Source: an uncultured Cryomorphaceae bacterium
GTDB taxonomy: Bacteria > Bacteroidota > Bacteroidia > Flavobacteriales > Schleiferiaceae
Length of the DNA stretch: 64,000 nt
Assembly: GCA_937120475.1 (NCBI GenBank)
Contig: CAKZJV010000007.1
Coordinates: forward strand, 636,068-700,067
Direction of reading: 5' to 3'
Under the pieces are notes generated by a model. That model searched no databases. It saw only the letters and a program-made list of their open reading frames with translations, and was not told the DNA's origin. Each line of letters begins with the position of its first letter. Within the stretch, counting starts at the first letter, position 1. This document shows, piece by piece, positions 8,822 to 17,706 of the stretch. The translations under genes and the position numbers were made by a program.

Positions 8822-11383
8822 ATGAAACTCTACCAGATAAAGAACTTAACTTGTAGTTATAAAAAGTCAGGGGCGGTACTCAAGATTTCTGACTTAACCA
8901 TTGAAGAAGGCAAAGTATATTTCATAATTGGCTCTTCAGGGGCGGGTAAAAGTACCTTGCTGGAAACTCTTGGACTAATGAATGATCCTTTTTCCCTAAA
9001 GGACAATGGTGAGTCTACTAAATTTTCGATTTACAACAGAAAAGAGGGTCAATATATCAATGTAATGCAAGATTTATGGATCAAAGGTGACAAGAGAAAG
9101 AGTACATATACGTTAGCCGAATTCCGGAACCGCTACCTGAGTTTTATTTTCCAAAGTCCTAATTTTTTCACCAATTTATCAGCTCTTGAAAATGTTATGA
9201 TCACACAGATCATACAGGGGGCAAACCTGGATGAAGCCTCTTCCAATTCCAAACCTGGCATTTATGAGTTACTGGAAGAGGATGTAGCCAAGGATATAGT
9301 AGAAAATAAACGTCCGCCAAACAATCTATCAGGCGGTCAAAAACAAAGGCTGGCCTTTCTCAGGGCTTTAAACGGCAATTATGATATTCTCTTGGCTGAT
9401 GAGCCAACTGGCAACCTTGACTTCAAAAAGTCAGAACAGCTTATTGACCTCCTGGTAAGCACCATAAAGAACAAAAACAGAACAGCCATAATTGTAACGC
9501 ATTCCATAGACCTTGCTATTCAATATGCCGATGAAATAATTGTTATAAAACAAGACCCGGAAATCAAAGGTAGTAAAGAGCATACAGCTGGTCTTATCGA
9601 TAAGGAAAGTATATTTTCCAGGAAAGAAGGTTCCGAAATATGGATGCACACACATGGAAATATTACTTCCAAGCCTGATCTGAGCAAAAAACTCAAAGAA
9701 TATTTTCCTGCACCACGAAATGCAAATGAAGATGCCATTGAGCCTGTTGAATATCAAACCGGGCTTCCTAAACTCCTCCCTTATACAAGAACTTTTCTTG
9801 TTCCTGAGTCCCGGACTATTCGTAAAAAATGGTACATTTTAGCACTCCTCTTTATCATCAGTTGTGCTTCCTTATGGTTGATCGGATTCAGTCAGGGCGC
9901 TAGCGACTATCTCGATAAAAAGATGAACGGCCCTTTTGTTACCATGCTCAACGTTAATATTCCCGGAAGTTCTCAATACGATATACGAAAAGACTTCCCA
10001 CCTTTCTTTAGCGATAAAAGTGCTGATGAATTCTATGGTTTAGAGAGTTTTCATTTTAAGCAATACACACGAGTGCATTTTAAAGCTATCAATAAGCCTT
10101 ATGAATATGCTGAGGGCCAGGTAACGATGACCGAAAATAATGAACCAATGTTTCGCTACCTCTTCCAGAGCGCTGACATTGATATCCGCCTGACCCCGAA
10201 ACCTATTTTGATGAAAGAAGCAGACAATGCCTCAAGGGAGGTGGGTTCTTCTCTATCGGTCATTGTTACGGAAGGTTTTCTAAACGACCTGGGCTATGGT
10301 TCAGAAAATAAGTGGCCTGCTTTCCTGCAATTAAAACATACTATAAATGGGAAAGACTTTTACATTCCACTACCCATTGAGGGCGTAGTATCTCAATTGC
10401 CTAATGGCAGCGATGTATTTGTACCGGAAGACATCTATAATGCTATACGAAAACTATACGGTAATGGTAAAAAACTACCGGAACACGATCCGTTCAACCC
10501 AAACATACAGGCCTATCAAACCCGGGCAATTGTATTTGTGCCTCCTCCCGGCACCCCATCTGGCTCTTATCCCGTAGAGTACTTCAAAAACCTGGAAAAG
10601 CGGATTATTCATCCCGATTTTGACGTAAATATTACCCGCAAAAGAGATGAGGCCACTTTCCGGAAAGGAGCTTTTTACTTCCTGTCTTTCCGTGATTCCT
10701 TACAAAAAGTAGAATACATGAATTACCTGGCTCAGGCTTTAGATTCGGTTCCTCATGTAATAATGGATGATTATAAATACCACATTGGTCAAATGAGAGA
10801 GACGGTGAAGGATGAAATGCGCGTTCAATATATTTCCTTAGGTTTCAAGCCCAGTGCTCTTGATAAGATAGATACCGTAGCCACATTGATCGAAGAAAAA
10901 TTTACTTTAAAACCAGAGCTCAAGGATATCGAAAACATGAAGCTTTTTGGAATTTTCAAGAAAACTTCAAGTTGGTTATCCTGGTTTCTTAAGATAATGG
11001 CCAGTGCGCTCATAAGTTATGGCCTTATCAGTATATTTATTCAGCATATCAACCAAAACAAAAAGAATATTGGCACCCTGAAAGCATTTGGCATCTCCAA
11101 TATCCGGATTACACTCTCCTACCTATCCATTGCCATCACCTTCATTTTACTCCTTTTCTTTTTGTCACACGGTTTGGTTTATGGGTTCGGTGAATGTGCT
11201 ACACATTTCTTTTTCCATAATGAAATACGAATAGATTGGAAAAATAACAACCTCTTTCATTATAGCTGGTTCGACATGGAAATAATGGTATGGTACCTCA
11301 TTACACCCATAGTAATTTTGTTTTTTGTAATATTCGGAAGTTTATACAGTAAAACTCCTGGGGATCTTATTTTTAATCGATAA
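8822..11383 (+). CDS. MacB-like ABC ATPase-permease fusion
   Basis: This 853-residue protein joins a full ABC ATPase to a MacB/FtsX-type permease. Walker A is GSSGAGKST (37-45), the signature is LSGGQKQR, Walker B plus D-loop is ILLADEPTGNLD, and the H-loop is VTHS. After the ATPase come one transmembrane helix (about 337-355, WYILALLFIISCASLWLIGF), a large periplasmic domain of ~370 residues, and three C-terminal helices, the topology of type VII ABC proteins such as MacB, which transmit mechanical force rather than move substrate across the inner membrane. The first two helices enclose an ectodomain longer than typical for LolC. Its partner is probably the vWA protein encoded immediately upstream. 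No MacA or TolC gene is present in the window. Confidence 0.88.
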   Translation: MKLYQIKNLTCSYKKSGAVLKISDLTIEEGKVYFIIGSSGAGKSTLLETLGLMNDPFSLKDNGESTKFSIYNRKEGQYINVMQDLWIKGDKRKSTYTLAEFRNRYLSFIFQSPNFFTNLSALENVMITQIIQGANLDEASSNSKPGIYELLEEDVAKDIVENKRPPNNLSGGQKQRLAFLRALNGNYDILLADEPTGNLDFKKSEQLIDLLVSTIKNKNRTAIIVTHSIDLAIQYADEIIVIKQDPEIKGSKEHTAGLIDKESIFSRKEGSEIWMHTHGNITSKPDLSKKLKEYFPAPRNANEDAIEPVEYQTGLPKLLPYTRTFLVPESRTIRKKWYILALLFIISCASLWLIGFSQGASDYLDKKMNGPFVTMLNVNIPGSSQYDIRKDFPPFFSDKSADEFYGLESFHFKQYTRVHFKAINKPYEYAEGQVTMTENNEPMFRYLFQSADIDIRLTPKPILMKEADNASREVGSSLSVIVTEGFLNDLGYGSENKWPAFLQLKHTINGKDFYIPLPIEGVVSQLPNGSDVFVPEDIYNAIRKLYGNGKKLPEHDPFNPNIQAYQTRAIVFVPPPGTPSGSYPVEYFKNLEKRIIHPDFDVNITRKRDEATFRKGAFYFLSFRDSLQKVEYMNYLAQALDSVPHVIMDDYKYHIGQMRETVKDEMRVQYISLGFKPSALDKIDTVATLIEEKFTLKPELKDIENMKLFGIFKKTSSWLSWFLKIMASALISYGLISIFIQHINQNKKNIGTLKAFGISNIRITLSYLSIAITFILLLFFLSHGLVYGFGECATHFFFHNEIRIDWKNNNLFHYSWFDMEIMVWYLITPIVILFFVIFGSLYSKTPGDLIFNR

Positions 11384-11400
11384 GGTACACTTTTTAAAAT

Positions 11401-12255
11401 ATGCAATTGGAATCATTAGGAAATGCAATCACAGACGATTGGCAGGGCTTATTAGTAATCACGTTAGCTTTGATTACAATTTTATCCACGTGGTTTATCC
11501 ACCTATATAATGTAAAACAAAATAAAAAAGAAAAAAGTGGATTTAAAATTGTTGAAAAAAAGCTCTCCATTAAATCATCAAAAGAATTAAAAAAATATCC
11601 TGAATTAAAAAAAATTTATAACGAAAAAGATATAGATAATTTTAGCATTTCTACAATTGCACTTTGGAGTACCAGATATTTTGTGCAAAATTTTGACGAT
11701 TTTAGAATTAATTTTATTAAAAACAATTCTGAAATACAAATAGTCAATTATAAAATTATAAAAATAGGAATCAATGATGTAGACATCAATCTAAGTGAAA
11801 ATCCCGATAATAAATTAATGTCAACTCTAGAATTTAATGATATTTCCAATACTAAAGATAAGAATGGAATTCCTTTTAACAGAGGTATTGTAATCCACCT
11901 GGCACATTCTGGAAATGTTAAAGACCTTATAGCGCAACTTGAACCCCGTCAAAATGGTAGTTTTAGGTCTTATTATATTTATACAAGAAATTATTTGATA
12001 AAATTATTTCCGGGTATTATCAATGTAAGAATTCGCAAATTTATATTATGGATTACTATTATACCCTGTGTTATAATTATCTTTTTTTTATTTGACGAAA
12101 ATTTAAATATTGTTAAAAAAAACAGTCTATTCATACTAAGTTTTTTGTTAATAATAATGATGTTAATTCCATATTTAATTAATAAAATTGTTATAGTTCC
12201 TAAAAATTTTTTTAAAGACTTTTACATTATCAGGCCTCAAAATTACTTTAAGTAG
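11401..12255 (+). CDS. AT-rich membrane protein of unknown function
   Basis: The 284-residue product has one N-terminal helix (about 17-36, LLVITLALITILSTWFIHLY), a lysine- and asparagine-rich soluble part, and two C-terminal helices (about 205-225 and 232-255). I do not recognise the family. Base composition is far from its neighbours: the line 12061-12120 holds 10 G+C of 60, while a line in hsdM (13441-13500) holds 38 of 60. That argues for acquisition by transfer, and its position between the envelope operon and the restriction locus is typical of cargo in a defence island. It could be a defence effector that acts on the membrane, but nothing in the sequence proves that. Confidence 0.7.
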   Translation: MQLESLGNAITDDWQGLLVITLALITILSTWFIHLYNVKQNKKEKSGFKIVEKKLSIKSSKELKKYPELKKIYNEKDIDNFSISTIALWSTRYFVQNFDDFRINFIKNNSEIQIVNYKIIKIGINDVDINLSENPDNKLMSTLEFNDISNTKDKNGIPFNRGIVIHLAHSGNVKDLIAQLEPRQNGSFRSYYIYTRNYLIKLFPGIINVRIRKFILWITIIPCVIIIFFLFDENLNIVKKNSLFILSFLLIIMMLIPYLINKIVIVPKNFFKDFYIIRPQNYFK

Positions 12256-12365
12256 TTCCAATACTCTACAGCAATTCTTTTTCATAAACTAGCTTAGACC
12301 TATATCCAGTCTTCCCCCACCCTCCCCCAAAACCCCTAAATTAGCCGGCTTACACTTTCATACCT
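12256..12365. other. Spacer before hsdM with a C-rich tract
   Basis: The 110-bp gap between the AT-rich gene and hsdM holds a strikingly cytosine-rich run at about 12310-12337. The sequence TACACTTTC near 12351 is close to, but does not match, the TAnnTTTG promoter element. No terminator is evident. Confidence 0.3.
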
Positions 12366-14366
12366 ATGGACCACAGCCAGCACAACAAGATTGTTGCCTT
12401 TATATGGAGCATTGCCGATGATGTGCTCCGTGATGTATATACACGCGGCAAGTACCGCGACATCATCCTCCCCTTTACCGTACTCCGCAGGCTAGATGCC
12501 CTGCTGGAACCCACAAAAAAGGAGGTGCTGGAGATGCACCAAAAGCTCAATGAGCTCAAGATCGACAACCAGGCACCCCAGCTCCGCAAGGTAACCGGCT
12601 ACGTATTTTACAATACCTCCCCCTACACCTTCAAAACCTTGCTCAACGATCCTACCCACATACGCCTCAACCTGGAGACCTACCTCGATGGTTTCAGCAC
12701 CAACGTGCAGGACATCATCAGCAAGTTCAAGCTGCGCAACCAGCTGGACACTATGGAGGAGAGCAACATCACCTACCCCCTTATTGATAAGTTCCGCTCT
12801 TCCCAGATCAACCTGAGCCCCCAGCCCGTAACCAACAGTAAGGGCGAAGAAATACACCCCGGCCTTTCCAACCTCGGTATGGGATACGTATTTGAAGAGC
12901 TCATCCGCAAGTTCAACGAAGAGAACAACGAAGAAGCCGGGGAGCACTTCACCCCCCGCGAGATCATCCAACTGATGACCCACCTGGTGTTTGAACCTGT
13001 AAAAGACCGCATCAAGGATGGTACGTATTTGATCTACGACCCGGCCTGCGGCAGTGGCGGTATGCTCACCGAAGCGGAGGCACTCGCCAAAGTGTTGAAT
13101 CCCCACGCCAGCTTCCACCTCTACGGGCAGGAGGTAAACCCGGAAACCTATGCCATCTGCAAGGCAGATATGCTCATTAAGGAAGAAGACCCCGAGAAGA
13201 TCGCCTACGGCTCCACCCTTTCCAACGATGGCTTCCCCGGGCTGGAGTTCGATTTTATGCTCACCAATCCCCCTTACGGAAAGTCCTGGAAGATCGATTA
13301 CGACAGCATAGTGGAAGGCTCCGGCAGCAAAAAGGAGATCATAGACCCCCGCTTTAAGACCGGCATACCGCGCAGCAGTGACGGGCAAATGCTCTTCCTC
13401 TCCAATATGATGGCCAAGATGAAGAAGAACAGCGAGCTGGGCAGCCGCATAGCCTCTGTACACAACGGCTCCTCCCTCTTTACCGGTGATGCCGGCAGCG
13501 GGGAGAGCGACATCCGCAGGCGCCTCATTGAAAAAGACTGGCTGGAAGCTATCATTGCCTTGCCCGAAAACATCTTTTACAATACCGGCATACCCACCTA
13601 CATCTGGATCATCAGCAACCGAAAGCCCGAGCATCGCAAGGGCAAGGTACAGCTCATCAACGCCCTGGACCTCTACACCAAGCTCCGCAAGAACCTGGGC
13701 AGCAAGAATTGCGAACTCACCGGGGAACACATCCGCGAGATCACCCGTCTTTTCATGGATTTTGAAGAATCCGACATCTCCAAGATCTTCCCCAACGCCT
13801 GGTTTGGCTACTCCCGCATTATTGTAGAGCGGCCCCTGCGCCTGGCCTTTCAGCTTTCGCTGGATAAAGCCGGTGAACTGGTGGAAAAGCTGCACCTACA
13901 AACCATTTGGGAAAGCCTGGTGCAGCAGTTTGGCACCGAAGTGATAAAAGATGCCAATCCCCTGAAAAAAGCGCTGGATAAGGCCCTGAAGAAAGAAGGC
14001 ATCAAACTTACGCCTAAAAACAAAAAAGCCCTGCTGGACGCCATCAGTTGGAAGGACGAAACGGCCGAACCCATCGTGAAGAAGAAAGACAAGAACGGCC
14101 GCCTCCATTATGAACCGGATACCGAGCTGCGCGACAGTGAGAACGTACCCCTGGAGGAAGATATAGAAGAATATTTTGCGCGGGAAGTGTTACCCTACGT
14201 CTCCGATGCGTGGATCGATTACGACAAGACCCAGACAGGCTACGAGATCAGCTTTACGCGCGAGTTTTACCGGCACCGCCCCCTGCGCTCCCTGGAAGAT
14301 ATTGCGGCCGACATCCTGGCCCTGGAAGAAGAAACCGAAGGCTTACTCAAAGAAATTGTGGACTGA
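12366..14366 (+). CDS. hsdM: Type I restriction-modification methyltransferase subunit
   Basis: HsdM transfers a methyl group from S-adenosylmethionine to N6 of adenine in the target site and is needed for both modification and restriction. The 666-residue protein has the helical HsdM N-terminal domain (about 5-150), the AdoMet motif DPACGSGG (225-232) and the catalytic NPPY (301-304). The C-terminal ~170 residues are an extension rich in Lys and Glu, longer than the classical EcoKI subunit but common in Bacteroidota. The stop TGA shares its A with the ATG of the next gene. Composition is clearly GC-rich compared with the surrounding genes. Confidence 0.95.
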   Translation: MDHSQHNKIVAFIWSIADDVLRDVYTRGKYRDIILPFTVLRRLDALLEPTKKEVLEMHQKLNELKIDNQAPQLRKVTGYVFYNTSPYTFKTLLNDPTHIRLNLETYLDGFSTNVQDIISKFKLRNQLDTMEESNITYPLIDKFRSSQINLSPQPVTNSKGEEIHPGLSNLGMGYVFEELIRKFNEENNEEAGEHFTPREIIQLMTHLVFEPVKDRIKDGTYLIYDPACGSGGMLTEAEALAKVLNPHASFHLYGQEVNPETYAICKADMLIKEEDPEKIAYGSTLSNDGFPGLEFDFMLTNPPYGKSWKIDYDSIVEGSGSKKEIIDPRFKTGIPRSSDGQMLFLSNMMAKMKKNSELGSRIASVHNGSSLFTGDAGSGESDIRRRLIEKDWLEAIIALPENIFYNTGIPTYIWIISNRKPEHRKGKVQLINALDLYTKLRKNLGSKNCELTGEHIREITRLFMDFEESDISKIFPNAWFGYSRIIVERPLRLAFQLSLDKAGELVEKLHLQTIWESLVQQFGTEVIKDANPLKKALDKALKKEGIKLTPKNKKALLDAISWKDETAEPIVKKKDKNGRLHYEPDTELRDSENVPLEEDIEEYFAREVLPYVSDAWIDYDKTQTGYEISFTREFYRHRPLRSLEDIAADILALEEETEGLLKEIVD

Positions 14367-15319
14367 TGGAAAAAACGATATACCCACCGGCTTTACAGCT
14401 CGGCAAACTCGAAAAAGTGGACCTGCGCCACATCTGGACCCACGAGGCCCTGGATTTTACCCAGTGGCTGGCGCGCGAAGAGAACGTACAACTGCTCAGT
14501 GACGAGATCGGCATACAGCTTAGCGAGGTACGGGCCGAAGTGGGCATTGGCGGTTACCAGGTGGATATGGTAGCGGAGGATGAAGACTCCGGCCGCAAGG
14601 TGATCATTGAGAACCAACTGGAGCAGACGGATCACCGCCACCTGGGCCAGCTCATTACCTACGCAGCCGGTTACGATGCCTCCTACATCATCTGGATTGT
14701 GAAGGATGCCCGCGAGGAGCACCAGAAGGCCGTGGAGTGGCTCAACAACCACACCGGCTCGGACCTTAGCTTTTTCCTCATTAAAATGGAACTGTGGAAG
14801 ATTGGTGAAAGCCTGGCTGCGCCCAAATTCAACCTGCTGGTGGAGCCTAACGACTGGGCCAAGACCCTGCAGCAAAACCAGGCCGAAACCCGTGAGTACA
14901 CCGAACTGAAGCTGAAGCAAATGGAATTCTGGAAGGAATTTATCAGCTATGGCGAAAGCGGGGGCACTCCCCTGCGCCTGGGCCGCAAGCCCCGCGCCCA
15001 GCACTGGTTCAACATCAGCTTCGGTACTTCTGAGGCCCACCTTTCCCTTACCGTAAACAGCCGGGAAGAATATATGGGTTGCGAGGTATATATGCCCAAA
15101 TCGGAGCGACTGTACCAGCGTTTTTGTGAACAGCGCGAAGCTATTGAAGCCGCTATGGAGGAAGAACTGGAATGGATGCCCCTGGAAGGTAAAAAGGCCT
15201 TTCGCATTAAGGCCACCCAACCGATGGACTTTGAGGACGAAGCGCGCTGGCCCCATTATTTTGAATGGATGCACCGCACAGCCGTGCAAATGCAACATGT
15301 GTTTGGCCGCTATATTTAA
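14366..15319 (+). CDS. DUF4268-type PD-(D/E)XK nuclease-like protein
   Basis: The ATG at 14366 overlaps the hsdM stop by one base and gives a 317-residue product starting MEKTIYPPAL; the longer upstream reading frame is only the hsdM shadow. Residues ~45-105 carry a PD-(D/E)XK-like core: GGYQVDMV (Asp), then VIIENQLEQTD (Glu-x-Gln) and a hydrophobic strand SYIIWIV, as in DUF4268 and related endonuclease-fold proteins. The C-terminal half (about 190-317) matches the rest of DUF4268 in general pattern. Its position between hsdM and hsdS, in tight translational coupling, suggests it works with the type I enzyme or protects it, but the role is not known to me. Confidence 0.8.
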   Translation: MEKTIYPPALQLGKLEKVDLRHIWTHEALDFTQWLAREENVQLLSDEIGIQLSEVRAEVGIGGYQVDMVAEDEDSGRKVIIENQLEQTDHRHLGQLITYAAGYDASYIIWIVKDAREEHQKAVEWLNNHTGSDLSFFLIKMELWKIGESLAAPKFNLLVEPNDWAKTLQQNQAETREYTELKLKQMEFWKEFISYGESGGTPLRLGRKPRAQHWFNISFGTSEAHLSLTVNSREEYMGCEVYMPKSERLYQRFCEQREAIEAAMEEELEWMPLEGKKAFRIKATQPMDFEDEARWPHYFEWMHRTAVQMQHVFGRYI

Positions 15320-15327
15320 AGGGAAGA

Positions 15328-16605
15328 ATGAGGAAGTACGAGCAATACCGCACCGACACACCGGAATGGATAGGCGAGATCCCGGAGCATTGGAGGCTAC
15401 CTTATCTAAAGCAATTATTTAAAGATAATAAGCGGAAAAATAGCTCTCTGGAAGAGCAGAACTTACTTTCACTTAGTTATGGGAGAATAATTCGAAAAAG
15501 TATTTCTCAAAATGGAGGATTACTTCCTGCATCTTTTGAATCTTACCAGATCGTACAACCCGGTTATATCATCTTGAGGCTTACCGATCTCCAAAATGAT
15601 AAGAGAAGTCTGAGAGTTGGCTATTCCAATGAGAAAGGTATCATAACCAGTGCTTATTCAGGTCTTATTCCCGGAGAAGGAGTATATCCCAAATATTACT
15701 ATTACTTTCTTCATTACCTGGATCTCATTAAACATCTATATACTTTAGGAGGTGGGGTGAGACAATCATCAGACTATAAGGAACTCGGTAAATTCAAAAT
15801 ACCATTCCCACCCCTCCCTGAGCAACGCGCCATTGCCGCTTTTTTAGACCGCAAAACCGAACAGATCCAAAGCCTTATCCAGCGCAAGCAAAAGCTTATT
15901 GAACTGCTGAAGGAGCAAAAGGCCGCCCTCATCAACCGGGCCGTAACCCGCGGCCTTGATCCACAGGCTCCCCTTAAAAACAGCGGTATCGATTGGCTGG
16001 GCGATATCCCGGAGCAATGGGAGGCTGTGAAACTGAAATTTGTGGTGAATCTAAATGTCAATCCCAAAGAAAGCGATCACAACTCCTTTAAAATAGCTTT
16101 AGAAAATATAGAAAGCTGGACCGGAAAATATGTTCCCACCACTGATGCTCCATTTGAAGGTGAGGGTACACCTTTTAATCCCGGAGATGTTTTATTTAAC
16201 AAGTTAAGACCTTACCTGGCCAAAGCTTTTTTACCGGAAAAACCGGGTATGTGCGTCAATGAGATATTGGTTTTCTCTCCAAAAGAGAATATCTCTGATG
16301 CCTACTTGTTTCGGTTACTTTTATCTCCGGATTTTATTACGCTGGTTAACAGTTCTACTTACGGGGCAAAAATGCCAAGAGCAAGTTGGAGTTTTATAGG
16401 TAATCAAACCATCCCAATACCGCCAATCGCAGAGCAAAACGAAATAGTAAAACACATCGACCAAAAAACCGCTAATGTTGATAAAACGATAAAACGCACT
16501 TTGAAGGAGATCAAATTTGTAAAAGAATACCAGCAAAGCCTCATTGCCCACGCGGTGCTGGGCAAGGTGGATGTGCGGGAGGCGGCCCCGGCCGTTCAAG
16601 ACTAA
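15328..16605 (+). CDS. hsdS: Type I restriction-modification specificity subunit
   Basis: HsdS sets the DNA sequence recognised by the type I complex. I chose the ATG at 15328 because the product then starts MRKYEQYRTDTPEWIGEIPEHW, the usual HsdS N-terminus; 425 residues result. There are two target recognition domains, each introduced by a W(I/L)G-(E/D)IPEHW/QW motif (residues ~13-22 and ~220-230), and each followed by the conserved helical spacer (PLPEQRAIAAFLDRKTEQI and PIAEQNEIVKHIDQKT). The recognition domains are AT-rich (20 G+C of 60 in line 15481) and the spacer is GC-rich (37 of 60 in line 15901), a mosaic typical of domain exchange. Confidence 0.95.
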   Translation: MRKYEQYRTDTPEWIGEIPEHWRLPYLKQLFKDNKRKNSSLEEQNLLSLSYGRIIRKSISQNGGLLPASFESYQIVQPGYIILRLTDLQNDKRSLRVGYSNEKGIITSAYSGLIPGEGVYPKYYYYFLHYLDLIKHLYTLGGGVRQSSDYKELGKFKIPFPPLPEQRAIAAFLDRKTEQIQSLIQRKQKLIELLKEQKAALINRAVTRGLDPQAPLKNSGIDWLGDIPEQWEAVKLKFVVNLNVNPKESDHNSFKIALENIESWTGKYVPTTDAPFEGEGTPFNPGDVLFNKLRPYLAKAFLPEKPGMCVNEILVFSPKENISDAYLFRLLLSPDFITLVNSSTYGAKMPRASWSFIGNQTIPIPPIAEQNEIVKHIDQKTANVDKTIKRTLKEIKFVKEYQQSLIAHAVLGKVDVREAAPAVQD

Positions 16606-16610
16606 ACACT

Positions 16611-16706
16611 ATGGCGAAAGCGGTAAATGAAAAAACCCTGGAACTCAACATTACCCAGGAAATCCTGAACCTGGCCAACAGCTTTTGGTGGTGGTTGGCT
16701 GCCTGA
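16611..16706 (+). pseudogene. Truncated reading frame after hsdS
   Basis: A 31-codon frame starts 5 bp after hsdS (MAKAVNEKTLELNITQEI) and ends abruptly at ...FWWWLAA followed by TGA. The beginning is polar, helical and GC-rich like hsdM and hsdS and looks like the N-terminus of a longer protein; the end looks like a break point, just before an AT-rich insertion. I read it as the stump of a gene that once sat between hsdS and hsdR. It could also be a genuine small peptide. The parent family is not identified. Confidence 0.4.
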
Positions 16707-16732
16707 TCTAAAAAAACAGCAAACCAAAGCTT

Positions 16733-17674
16733 ATGTATATCGACTTCAATAAATATAATTATGATCTGGTTCCGGAGGAAAGAATTGAAGCTTATAAGGA
16801 ACGTGATAAGAATAACTATAAATCACTCTTAAAGGATTGGCTTGAAGAAAATCTGGAACATATCATTGAGCGTAAATGGGAAATTCAGGAAATTCACTAT
16901 TTAAAGGATATCAGTGATTTTATCAAATTACTTAGAGAAGCAGAGCAACTCTATGAATTTGGTTTTTACACAGGCTGTATTGCTCTCACCGGAGTAGCCA
17001 CCGAAGACTTCTGCCGTTTTCTTTCCATCCAACTCGGTAAGCCGAGATACATAACATTGACTCAAAACAATAGGCTTAACAAATTAAGAGATGACGGTTT
17101 TATAACGAGTTCTACGTATAACTTAATGGATAATATAAGACTCATTCGAAATGACTGCTTACATTACCATCAAAATTTTAAGCAGAAGGAAACTGATGAG
17201 CTAAAATCCGATGCTCTGGAAGCTTTGAATAAGCTAAAAGAGGTATTAAAAACCTTGATTGGAGAGAATGAAGAGAATTATGAATCTGATTTTCAATCAA
17301 TAATTGAGGGTATAGCGTCAGGAGAAGATATCATGTCCGATAAAGAAATTGGTATTAAAGTAAAAAATGCCGTATCCCGTTTACTGAAATTTCCAATCGC
17401 ATTTGATCCCATTCAAAAAACTCAGTTCAAGACATCTTTTTTCAGGATTATAGAAATTGACCAGGATTTTGAGGAGGTTACTCTTGAGGATGTGGCTAAT
17501 GAACTTCGAGTTATAGTAGAACTACCCGAAGAAAAGCAGGATCATTTTGATGAAATGGAATTAAAAGATAATGATTATATACAGGCTACCTTAGTATCTC
17601 ATATTGATAAAAATGGTATGACAGCAGAATGGCATTTGCTGGATATAGATAAAATATCAAAGGAAAAGCCTTAG
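16733..17674 (+). CDS. HEPN-domain protein inside the type I RM locus
   Basis: The 313-residue product has a helical region (about 60-185) with the pattern of a HEPN domain: a helix with FGFYTGCIALTGVATEDF and then IRLIRNDCLH, which holds the R-N-x-x-x-H motif (R139, H144) that forms the active site of HEPN ribonucleases. The remaining C-terminal ~125 residues, acidic and beta-rich, are not recognised. The gene is AT-rich (18 G+C of 60 in line 17101) while hsdS spacer and hsdR are GC-rich, so it looks inserted. HEPN proteins are common as RNA-cleaving effectors or toxins in defence loci; here a role as backup abortive-infection effector of the RM system is inference. Confidence 0.72.
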   Translation: MYIDFNKYNYDLVPEERIEAYKERDKNNYKSLLKDWLEENLEHIIERKWEIQEIHYLKDISDFIKLLREAEQLYEFGFYTGCIALTGVATEDFCRFLSIQLGKPRYITLTQNNRLNKLRDDGFITSSTYNLMDNIRLIRNDCLHYHQNFKQKETDELKSDALEALNKLKEVLKTLIGENEENYESDFQSIIEGIASGEDIMSDKEIGIKVKNAVSRLLKFPIAFDPIQKTQFKTSFFRIIEIDQDFEEVTLEDVANELRVIVELPEEKQDHFDEMELKDNDYIQATLVSHIDKNGMTAEWHLLDIDKISKEKP

Positions 17675-17706
17675 GTTTAACCCTACTTTACTTCTCCCCC
17701 CTCCCT

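Noticed and set aside
12492-13895. A long minus-strand frame (467 codons) opposite hsdM
   Set aside because: It runs antisense to a gene with intact HsdM motifs; the predicted protein is low in structure-like patterns and arises from GC-rich third-codon bias.
14393-15361. Minus-strand frame (322 codons) opposite the DUF4268 gene
   Set aside because: Shadow of a GC-rich gene; no recognised motif, and the plus-strand product has domain structure and coupling to hsdM.
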